A stretch of DNA of 64,000 nt from Tubiluchus corallicola. Taxonomy: Eukaryota; Priapulida; Priapulimorpha; Priapulimorphida; Tubiluchidae. The DNA lies in contig JAQGDQ010000016.1 of assembly GCA_030141605.1 (NCBI GenBank), positions 1,256,999-1,320,998 of the forward strand, written 5' to 3'. Below the pieces are notes generated by a model. It ran no database searches and was not told the DNA's origin. It saw only the letters and a program-made list of their open reading frames with translations. Shown one piece after another: positions 22,101-30,799 of the stretch. How positions within the stretch are numbered: the stretch's first letter is position 1; each line of letters starts with the position of its first letter. A program made the position numbers and the translations under genes.

Positions 22101-24774
22101 ATTAAATTACCTTCTCCAAGAAGGTTTTGTATCTCAGCTTGGAAGTTGCTCCCAACACGTATTTCTCCTTTATCAGCTAGCAAAGTTTTCTGCGTCGGAT
22201 CATAGACTAATGAGTAGAAGAAAGCATCATCTCTGTCTAAGTAGCTGTTCAACGATTCAGTCTCATTTAGTAAGGCAACCGAGCATTTACCTCTGATATG
22301 TGTGGCAGGGAGTGTTTCAACCTAAATACAAAATAAATTGTGATAAGCACAGTTTAGATTGTTGTAACTTGAGCTTGTTAACGAAGTTATATTGAAGTTC
22401 ATTTCTGAACAAATTCTGAAAGTAAGCAATTAATCAAGTTAAGCATTTTATCATTACTAGGGTTCAATCAAAAAATGCTTCTTAATAGTGTTTCCATGGG
22501 TACAATGCACCCAAGTAATTCATCACATTGTTTACTACCAGTGCCTGATAGTTCTACCCAATTCACACAATGAAAATGCAAACGTTATTGTTAAGACGAT
22601 ATTGATCATTTAAGAATTTAAAATATAAAGGCCACCTTCTGCTGCACACTTCTGCAGTAACAGACAATTAACTGCTGCCTTGGCAGTGCCCAAGGCTAAC
22701 AGCCAGATGACAGATGACGCCACTTTTGACATAGAGGTGACTTACAAAAAACAATTCATTACGATGAGGCTAACTATCCAAATAAAACTATTTATTAAAG
22801 GAAAAGCTGATGATTGTTTAGACTCAATCTCATTTTAATTTACTGTCCAAAATATAAATTTTCTTGCCAATGAAAGTTAGCAATTGTCTCTTATATTTGA
22901 ATAATAAGCTTAGAAAGTTAATTAATGGCAACCAAACACAACTATTGCTTACGTCAGAAACTAATCACAGTTTGGGCAATGGCAGGTATCTTCCCTTGCG
23001 TGTCAAGCACATTTACAGTGTTATAGTACTGCGATGTCACGAAAATGGGCTCTATGTCATATGACGTCAGAAACTAACACTGCAGTTCATGATCATGGTT
23101 GTCACGGTAACGCCTTCTATTTGGCGGTCACATGCATGTGACAAAAAGGCGCTGTTGCCAATCTTAGTAGATTCACTGAGCCGTGCATAGCTTTGAAAGT
23201 TTAACAAAATTTGAGTATCCAAGGCAATTATTATTTAATCTCAGCTTTGATTTAAGAAAAGCTATTATAGTTTTCAATATTTTAGAGCACACTTTATTCT
23301 GAACTAATGTTTACCCAATCGTCCGGTTTTCCTTTAACAATTAAAAACCTATTTCACATCACTAACAATGATATGAATACTCGGATTTTTTAGTTTAACA
23401 ACACACAAAAAGGATAATATTGATTATTTCATTCCCCTAGCCTCTACAAGTATTAATAGACCTCAGCACAGTACCTAGGCTGACATATCTGACTCACTGA
23501 TAAAAGCGTGTAATTAAGTAGTTCAGGAGTCTGACAGAATAAAACAGCCAAATATGGCATGAAGCAAAACATTAACTTTCGTGAGTTTCAGCTCACGAGT
23601 TGTCCCTCAGCATGCAATAAATGAATGCTTGTTGTTAATGTAACAGTGCAGTTAGTTGACATATACCAACGTTGCTTTTATTTTAATAATATAAATGACT
23701 TTAATTTCTTCACTGCTGTTGTATCTTAACAATTGTGCACCCAGGTACCCGACAATAATAATAATAATAATAATAATAATAGTAATTTTATCTTCCTCCA
23801 TAAATATACAATGATTTGACAATAAAATACACAAAAATACAAACGAACATAGGAAAAAGGGTGGCGAAAAACCAAAGGTTATCGAGTCAACCACCCTTCT
23901 CAAAGGACAGTAAACAAAAGGATGCTAATGACACTAGACACAACTATATTAAAAAATACATAAACGTGCAGAAATACAAAAACAAAAATACAACAGCAAA
24001 AAAAATCAAAAACCAAAAACCATGACAAATTTGCAAACTACTAAGCAACTCATAGAAAGTGAGTTTGCACCTTATAAAAAATGTTTTTTATAAGGTGTAA
24101 GGAAAATGGTATCGGTGTTAGATTTCTTCTGCACTTGTAAACACTACTTCCTAATATTACATTTTGATACTAAGACCTTACACAAAGTTAATTCCTGAGA
24201 AATTATGAACAGATTCAGTAAAACTAAGTGGTTGGAACAAACCTGTAAACATGAAAACTGTGAAAGCATTAAAAATAGATAAAACTGTTTTGATAAAAAT
24301 GCTAATCTACTACTATAACACATCTTAACTGCATAAATAATAAATACACAGCTAAATAATAAAAAAATTGACAATTGCTTACCTGTCGGGAAAGAAAAAG
24401 TTCGCGATGCCGCAACTGATGGCTCTGTTTTTCAGACAGTTTATCATCATGCTCTTCTTCAAGAGCACTCTGATGTTTATCTGCCAGCATAAGCAGGCCT
24501 CCGGATATGTCCCGACGTCGATAAAAGCACATAACTTTAGCTTCAACATTTCCTGCAAAAACAGGTTGAGTAGCCAGTATAGCAACAATAACTTGGGCAT
24601 ATTTTCTACGTGCTTATCAGTGTGCAAGGATACATGCAGGAAATATTTTAAAAAAGTGTTCTACTTGCCCGTTTGTGTTTTATTAAGTTCTTCTATTCTG
24701 CGAATGAGGAATGGCGATGTTGAGGACGTCTCGAAGAAAACGTAATCGCCGACTCGATACATGTTTGCTGCCAT
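10182..24774 (-). CDS. MTA: Metastasis-associated protein (MTA), NuRD corepressor subunit, 12 exons, 737 aa
   Basis: Scaffold of the nuclear NuRD complex that recruits HDAC1/2 and RBBP4/7 (known for the family). Exons: 24774-24669, 24552-24383, 22321-22111, 20671-20438, 18731-18542, 17884-17681, 16901-16744, 15686-15411, 13872-13702, 13223-13080, 10669-10441, 10302-10182. All phases agree and sum to 2214 nt. Domains: BAH about 1-145 (starts [15 protein letters not shown]), ELM2 from about 144 (KGEIRVG), SANT about 264-316 ([20 protein letters not shown]), GATA zinc finger C361-x2-C364-x17-C382-x2-C385, and a C2H2-type finger C421-x4-C426-x12-H439-x4-H444. C-terminal blocks include [25 protein letters not shown] and RKIARKPW, which resemble RBBP-binding segments, and the protein ends VVILD like other MTAs. 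Intron 1 uses a GC donor. The length is close to human MTA1. The start matches the conserved N-terminus. Single-copy orthology is inferred. Confidence 0.96.
15179..15262. repeat. Perfect 42-bp tandem duplication in MTA intron 8
   Basis: A 42-bp unit beginning AGAAATGGCTTCACTCTACC is present twice in a row without a mismatch, so it is recent or an assembly artefact. Confidence 0.95.
16068..16530. mobile_element. hAT-like non-autonomous element in MTA intron 7
   Basis: Ends are CAGGGTTCC at 16068 and GGGAACCTG at 16530 (inverted). The interior has repeated TTTCCATGAC and TTTCCCTGACTTTTCC blocks, typical of the CAGGGTTCC group of hAT elements. It is flanked by AGTGGA on both sides (16062-16067 and 16531-16536); hAT usually duplicates 8 bp, so the outer two bases may have mutated. 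Confidence 0.7.
17118..17645 (-). mobile_element. LINE 3' end (ORF2 C-terminus, 3' UTR, tail) in MTA intron 6
   Basis: The minus strand encodes [20 protein letters not shown] then [11 protein letters not shown] and a stop at 17506, the usual C-terminal ending of CR1/L2-like LINE ORF2. The 3' UTR follows down to an (AAAT)n tail at about 17127-17148. The 5' truncation point lies only about 40 bp from the MTA exon 6 splice donor at 17680. Confidence 0.75.
19526..19633 (+). pseudogene. 5S rRNA-derived sequence with internal deletion
   Basis: The sequence follows the 5S rRNA order: CTACGGCCAAATCACGTTGA, TCTGATCACCGAAGTTAAGC, GCCTGGTTAGT, then GGAATACCAGGTGCTGTAGG. Between GGTTAGT and GGAATACC about 18 nt are missing, removing the box C region of the internal promoter, and several stem bases have changed. 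It is therefore not a working 5S gene; it is a pseudogene or the head of a 5S-derived (SINE3-like) SINE. Confidence 0.85.
19634..19935 (+). mobile_element. GC-rich body directly after the 5S-like head (candidate SINE body)
   Basis: About 300 bp distinctly GC-richer than the surroundings (for example GGAGTGGAGCCCCGAAGGCG and CTCCGGCAGCTCCTGCAGCC) follow the 5S-like head without a break. This suggests one inserted unit. I do not recognise the body as a known SINE domain. The open reading frame here has no protein similarity that I recognise. Confidence 0.45.
20697..21426. mobile_element. pogo/Tigger-like non-autonomous element, TA-flanked, in MTA intron 3
   Basis: Ends are CAGCAAGTCTTCACTTAACG on the left and, on the complement of the right end, CAGCAAGTCCTTGCTTAACG; both are flanked by TA (20695-20696 and 21427-21428). 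Subterminal AAACGAAACGTTGTTAAACG-type motifs repeat near both ends. The left end is 25 bp from the MTA exon 4 acceptor. No transposase frame. The end motif shares CAG..A.GT....CTTAA with the element at 19211-20357. Confidence 0.8.
23754..23781. repeat. (ATA)n microsatellite in MTA intron 2
   Basis: Nine or so uninterrupted AAT units. Confidence 0.9.
24068..24097. repeat. Perfect 14-bp hairpin with 2-nt loop in MTA intron 2
   Basis: CACCTTATAAAAAA and TTTTTTATAAGGTG are exact reverse complements separated by TG. Confidence 0.9.
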
Positions 24775-25583
24775 GTTGCTTGTTGTTCACGAGCTGCAAT
24801 AACATTCAACATAGGTGTAGTAGCAGCCTGAGTAATAGCCTAATATGTCGTTCGAGAAACCCAGTGAAATGATTTGCTTAACCTATAGTTGAATTTCATT
24901 TTGGGAAAGAAGACAAAGCTCAGCAAAGTAATCACTTATAATGCACTGATTTATAAAACTAAAATTTTCAAATTTTTCTTTTTCAATTTTATTTTAAAGT
25001 ATTGCCTATATTATGACAGATCATAAGCTATTGCTGAACTGCACGTAATACATAGGAAAGATTTATGCAGAAGTGAAAAGCGGATACGAAGCAAACTTAA
25101 AACAGAAAATGATCAGTGAAGTGACATATAGCAGGCCAGCACGACCCATCATTGGTGCAAGTTCGATGAAAGCCAACGATGCTGAAGGACTCGTCTCCAG
25201 TAATCTCACCGTTCATAGTCAGCTTTTATGTTCATGTAAATTATTTCATTTTAATGTGCGAATAAAAAATTGAATTGAATTGTACAATAGGAGTAGCTTA
25301 ACCAACGATGAATTACGGATGTGGAAAAGTTACAAGTGAGAACATTAATATTATAGACGCAAATTAAATGAAATTAAAATGCATAACAATATGGTTACCA
25401 GCGTGTAATTAAGTGTAGCTTTTCCTCTTACAAATAAGGAAAATGCAAATAAAATCGCAGTCTCACAAAAACTTTTTGTTAACACATTTCTTTATGAAAA
25501 TTCTATATTAAGAAACAAGAGAACATTCAAAAAAACTGTTCACTTATTGAAGCCGAAGCGCATTGTGGGAATTTGTTTACAAG
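24775..25583. promoter_or_regulatory. Head-to-head intergenic region, candidate bidirectional promoter of MTA and the SRPBCC gene
   Basis: The start codons of the two divergent genes are 809 bp apart, so both 5' UTRs and promoters must lie here unless there are non-coding first exons elsewhere. No clear TATA box was found. Just upstream of the plus-strand start is TGTGGGAAT (25565-25573), which fits the RBPJ/Su(H) consensus but is too short to be convincing alone. About 25070-25285 looks like a LINE 3' end, leaving roughly 300 bp on each side as unique promoter sequence. Confidence 0.5.
25070..25285 (+). mobile_element. Probable LINE 3' end with short tandem tail
   Basis: A slightly GC-richer block ends in AATAAAAAATTGAATTGAAT, the arrangement of a polyadenylation-like hexamer followed by short A/T/G tandem units seen at 3' ends of CR1/L2/Jockey-type LINEs. 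Similar endings occur here at 4600-4640, 32270-32325 and 45125-45165. No ORF is preserved. Confidence 0.35.
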
Positions 25584-28081
25584 ATGGAGTAAGCGGTTAC
25601 TATGTTTTTATCTCATCTATCCTGTTATAGATTTTTATTTTATAGCAAATAAATTGCATGACAGTTTGTTACTTTTTACACGTTTTATTGTTGCATGACC
25701 GTCAGTTTGTTATGAGCAACATTTTAAGAGTAAACAGACTGATTCGAATACACTTACTATGACCTACAATACTGGTTTTGCTTTGGCTTGGAGTAGTACC
25801 GTACAATCGTAGCAGCAGTAATACTGCAAGCGTAAAGCCCTGAGCTTGTGTGTGACACTAATAAGTATTTTATTTAATAATTGCACAACTTATTGTAGTT
25901 CAGTAGATGACTCTGGGTTAGGAGATCAGCTAAAAATTGTAAAGAATAATTGTCGTGGAAGCGCATGTGGTGATGCAGAGAATATCCACAAAACTGAAAA
26001 CATGGTTGCTGTTGAGGAAAAAAATGATAACTGCGGAAAGCATTTCGAAAGCAAGAACAGTGAAGAGAAGAAAACCAGTGACATAAAAAGTCAACCAAAA
26101 GCAGAGAATATGAATGATGAAGAAGAGCATAAGAAGTCAAAAGTGGAACCAAAAGATTGTGAGGATACAAAATCAGACAACTTGAAAGAAGCCACTGAGA
26201 ATGACGAAGTACTATACGAAACGGCTGATGACAACGAAGTGCATTTGAAAAAATCATGGAAGGAGGGATACTTGTATGTAATTTGCAGCTAAATTTCAGA
26301 TAATGAAAATTTGTATACACCTTATATTTTATATAAACATTCACTTTCTTCATTTAGAAATTAGGGTTTTAATCAATATGCATATGTGGCTGCACTTTTT
26401 TTAAAGTCTACGTAGAACTCTGTCTTACCTTAACTTGAGTTGCCTGTGATATTCATTAACGTCCACAAATCAGTGAAGTCACTCCAGTACTTTTTTATTG
26501 TGGTATCGAGTAACAGCACTTGTTTATTTTTACACACTACAAGAACTTCTGAACTAGTCAGTCCAGTTTGTACGGACCTGTCAGCCTCAAGATGCAGCAA
26601 ATCTGGATATTTCTCAAAGGGTTAAAAAGCCTGTATGTTTCTTAAAAAAGCCCGGACTCTTTGTACTCCAGATTTTTTTGACATCCACTTGTTAAAAAAG
26701 TGAAGCTACCACATCATAGATTATATTTAAGATCAATAATAACTTGGCCATTCCAAAATTTTTGAATCATAATATCCTGTTCAAAAAAATTGACTGGGCA
26801 CTGATTGCAATAAAATGAGACAGTTTTTGGGTTCTTTTCATTGTGAAATGAGCTTATTTAAGTTATTACAGGCTGCTCAGATGTGGCGGCATTCTAAACT
26901 ACTTTGTGAAAGAAAAATTTGGTATTTTTTAGTTTTAATTAGTATAGCTGGTGGCCAAATTCTGCATAATGTGTACTGCATTTTTCTTTATTTTTTGATA
27001 ATAGGTATTATATTAATTGTTTCAATGCAGCAGAGAAATTAGCTAAAACTTCATAGCGTAGTGCTGTGTATTTTGTTTAGCATGGACCAGTTTTCGCAAA
27101 TTTTAATTTTTGCCTGTCAATTATCATTAAAAACAAAACTTAGTGGAATTTGCAGGGCTTGAAAAGATCTACAAAATGGTATAAAGTTTGTATGTTTAGC
27201 GCATTTTCAAAAAAAGTACAGTCAAAGAGTGGACATTTTTGCATAGTTACTAATGCCATATTTAATCAAGGTTGGTTTCACTACATTATGTGAAAAATTT
27301 GTGACTATTTTATAAACTGCAGCTCTAGACTCCTATGTAGAGCTTTTTGTATACTTGACGAGAACTTTCGACCAAGTAAACAACTGATACCTTTTCAGAA
27401 AAATGCCAAGTTGGAAGTTTGTTGTTCCCAGCTGTATTATTGTTGCTGTCATGGCCGTCCTCGCACAAATCGAGTTTCCAACACAACTAATCCTGCTGGA
27501 AAAAACAGTAGCACTACCTGCAACTATTGATGAGGTATTTAACATGGTTTCCGATCTTGAAAAGTTGCCTGAGGTTTGTATCAATCTGTTAACTTTGTCA
27601 ATCTGAAATAAACGTTTATTAATCGTAAAGGAGTTAATCAATTTACAAACATTACATTGCTTTATCTTGTATATGCCAAGCTGTTTGTTTTTGTGAACTC
27701 TCTTTCTAATGTCATGGTCTAGTTTTTATAAAAGGTTTAAGGTTTACATTAATGCTCTTGATAATAAAAAGCTCTATGAAACTACTTATACTGGTAGCAT
27801 AGTTCTAATGGAATATCATAGACTTTAAGGATTATCATAGACTCACTGATTGTTTGTTTAAAAGCTACTGTAATGCTTGTATCACGCAAGACTCTTGCAT
27901 TATTTGAGTGTAACATTTACAATAACACCTGCGTCATGTTGAATATTTTATTCTTCCGGTGGCTGCCACATTTACGACCTTACAGATTTTTTGTGGCAGT
28001 CTCCTTGACATGTCGTTACATTGTATACGTAATATTTTACATCGAATATTGTAAAAATAAATTGTCTACTATTACTACTAT

Positions 28082-28168
<87 letters not shown>

Positions 28169-30111
28169 CACTACCACTACCACTACCACTACCACTACTA
28201 CTAATGTGATGTAGAATTACTTATATAACCACTTTCCAAGAAACTGACAGTTTAATGTGCTATATTTCTATTTTAGTGGATGCCTGAAGCTGGAATGGTA
28301 ATAGCGCAAGATAGCCTACCCATAGGCAAAGAAAAAACGTATAGTATCATTACTTCGGCACCAATCGGACGTACGTTGTGATTGTTTGCATTAAATTTTC
28401 ATGGGTCACTTGACCACTTTTTAGTTTATTTTCATATATTCACTAATAGTAGTTACATAACTCTTTTCAGCAAGGTGTTAAAATTTAGTATGACATTTTC
28501 TCATTGAAATATAGCAAGTCCTCACTTAACATCAGGAATTGATTTAGTAAAGTATATAGTATCAACAAAATTGTTGTCAAGTGAAGCCATACTGTCAGGG
28601 GAATTAGTATTAATACATGGAAGATTGGATGTGTATAAGTCTTGATAGTTTGTGAGCTTCATTACTTACATTTACACAGACTATTTCTGGAATACTAATT
28701 GCAGTAACTGGCGATTACCCCATTTGAATAAAATTTGGGTTATTTTGTGGCAGTTTCTTGTAGCGCAGTGTAATAAATTATTGACTTGAATTTCAAGAAT
28801 AGTTTATAATTTAGGTATTACTGTTGTAGATTCCTTTGTTGTGCACTGTTCACTTATGATGTTTTATCTTTTCCTCAGCCTAAAATGCAAACAAGATGAC
28901 TGTAGCCTATACATATACCCTAAAAGGCAATGCCTTCTTTATGCGACAGTTTCATCATGCATCATCATATCATTTGTAAGAGGGGGGGGAAGCATCCGCC
29001 GCCCTCCCAGAAGAGAACTCCCAAGTACAGAACATTTGTAGTTCCTAGTCACATGAAAAACCAAATTAGGTGCACTCTGCAAGCAGCTAGATTTTAACTG
29101 TGTTCCCCTGCATGATTTTGCATTTTAGCTGATTGAGTTTGCCAAAAGTATCTTGGCACTCTAAGTAACAAAGCTGGCAGCCAAGTGTGTTGCGTGAATC
29201 AGCAACCAACAGTTCGCATGCTTAAACAGTATTTCTGTTATTAGAACATCAAAACCTAAGATGATAATTTTAATCCCTAGATGTTTCTTTGTAAGTGTAA
29301 ATATGTGCTGTGCCTCGAGTTCTTTTCTAAGTAGTGTGAAATGGGAATTACTTGCTATTCAAACTGAGGATTTTCCTTTGTTAAAACCAAATTACAACCA
29401 TCGAATTTTCAAGAACTTGAGTCTGAAATTATTAACTATATGTTTTTTTAATGCAGCTGGTTTTCGTTCCTATGCAAAAATCAGAAAGTTTAAAGCACTT
29501 GAGCATATCGAGTACGTTATAGAGTCACTGATTTTTCCTCGTCGAATCACTTTTGATTTCAACACTGAAAAAGATTCAACCCTTAAAAGAAACCTGACCC
29601 GATTAACAGTAAAGATGGATGTCGGAAAGATGAGCTATCTTTATCGGGTGAGTGTACGCATTGATGGTACATGTTAGTAGTTTTCCTTTCGTCTCCTAGA
29701 ATTATATTTTTTTATGTTTTAATGCAGTTGCCACTCTACAAGCCAAGATCCTGGACTCACCTGCTGTGCTGATGGTTGTGGCTGGACTGAAACATAGCTC
29801 ATTGTCTAGGATAATCTTCTGATGTGAGACACTAAAGTGGCAAATGTATCTTTTCTCAGATTCACCTACAATCTTCTTTAAACTGCCAGCATTCTAAAGA
29901 CTGATGACAATGTGGCAAGTTAAACTTCCCAGAAGCTGTATTCTAGTGATCACCCAGCCATTTGCTAACCAGGTCTAGCAGTACTTACCTTGCAATCGTT
30001 GTATTAATTTTGCAACTTTTTTTATAGTACACTATTCATCCCTGCCTGTCATTTGTTGCTGGTAATTCAGTGCGTAATGGATTATTCCGATTACTGTGGA
30101 CATTTCAATGA
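25584..30111 (+). CDS. Predicted membrane-anchored SRPBCC (START/polyketide-cyclase-like) protein, 6 exons, about 307 aa
   Basis: Exons 25584-25588, 25899-26273, 27399-27573, 28277-28370, 29457-29647 and 30028-30111 join in frame. The first coding exon is only ATGGA before GTAAGC; exon 2 restores MDSVDDSGLGDQ. Residues 1-126 are hydrophilic, Lys/Glu/Asp-rich and probably disordered. Residues about 134-149 (FVVPSCIIVAVMAVLA) form one short membrane segment. Residues about 155-280 carry SRPBCC features: an ATIDEVFNMVSDLEKLPEWM helix start, then alternating strands (KTYSIITSAPIG, YAKIRKFKALEHIEYVIES, LTRLTVKMDVG). SRPBCC domains commonly bind lipids or other hydrophobic ligands; a membrane-tethered ligand carrier is inference. 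The last exon is the weakest: exon 29728-29772 also fits the phase and would give 294 aa; 30028-30111 gives a more helix-like C-terminus (RNGLFRLLW). I do not recognise a named orthologue. It is divergent from MTA. Confidence 0.7.
27860..28206 (+). mobile_element. Probable retroelement 3' end with (ACT)n tail in intron 3 of the SRPBCC gene
   Basis: AATATTGTAAAAATAAATTG is followed by ACT units for about 130 bp (28063-28203, with some ACC). The same AATAAA-plus-ACT junction appears in short form near 8000 and, in GTA phase, at 4940. This suggests microsatellite growth from LINE-type tails. The poly-Thr frame is not a gene. Confidence 0.45.
28511..28560 (+). mobile_element. Solo end of the 20697-type pogo/Tigger-like element
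   Basis: TAGCAAGTCCTCACTTAACA nearly repeats the terminal inverted repeat of the element in MTA intron 3. A matching right end was not found nearby, so this is a fragment. Confidence 0.5.
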
Positions 30112-30426
30112 CAACTGGAGGACGGGGAAGGTGGAGACTATGTGCAAGAAGACATCTTTCTTGCTCAAAAGCAATAGACGTGCTGCATTGAATCATTGTT
30201 ATAATACAAAATCCAGTATCATGGTTTTCAAGTGACTTCTCACAATATTTCAAAACAAGAATTGTTTGCTTTATCCAAATTTTTATCAGATTGGAAATAT
30301 AGGCAGCTTAAATGGGCAGAGCTTTAAGAAATCTGATAAAGTGCAGTACAACACGAAAATATGAACTGCTTATAACCGCTCAACTGCAAAATAACGCAGT
30401 TCTTTGAGATTACATCTCCACTGATG

Positions 30427-30799
30427 CAGAACTGGGATGATTCACTTAACCGGTTAATTTTTTATCGGTTAACCGATTAATCGGATCTAGGCAAAATCGG
30501 AGACCTTCTATAATTTGCTGACTGGATCAGTGGATAATCAAATAAACAAGAAATTTACAATGCAAACATATATCAGGAATATGTTCAAATAAGAGTGAAA
30601 CTTTTATACATAGGAAGTGAAAAGTGTGTTTGTAAGGATGCCAAGCATTGTTTAACTAAGTGCAACACTTTCCTACATAGAAATGAAAAGTCTCTACAGT
30701 AAGGATGTGGTTAAGGTTCAAATTATTTATCATTTATATATAAAGATCGGTCAACCGGTTAAAAAAATTTACCGATTAATTTCCATTAACCCAGCACTG
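30427..30799. mobile_element. Non-autonomous hAT-type element, 373 bp, with perfect 8-bp TSD
   Basis: Flanked by CACTGATG on both sides (30419-30426 and 30800-30807). Ends are CAGAACTGGG and CCCAGCACTG (imperfect inverted). Subterminal motifs AACCGGTTAA and TAACCGATTAATCGG occur near both ends in inverted orientation. It lies about 300 bp beyond the SRPBCC stop codon, and an AATAAA at 30541-30546 inside it could serve as that gene's poly(A) signal. Confidence 0.88.

Noticed and set aside
25565-25573. RBPJ/Su(H) site TGTGGGAAT at the divergent promoter
   Set aside because: A single eight-base match is expected by chance at this frequency, and no paired site was seen.
25846-26292. Acidic frame as a separate single-exon gene
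   Set aside because: It opens with a non-ATG codon inside an intron; splicing from 25588 and on to 27399 gives a consistent reading frame with the SRPBCC exons.
27873-28214. Poly-threonine open reading frame
   Set aside because: It is the translation of the (ACT)n array inside an intron; the upstream part looks like a retroelement 3' end.
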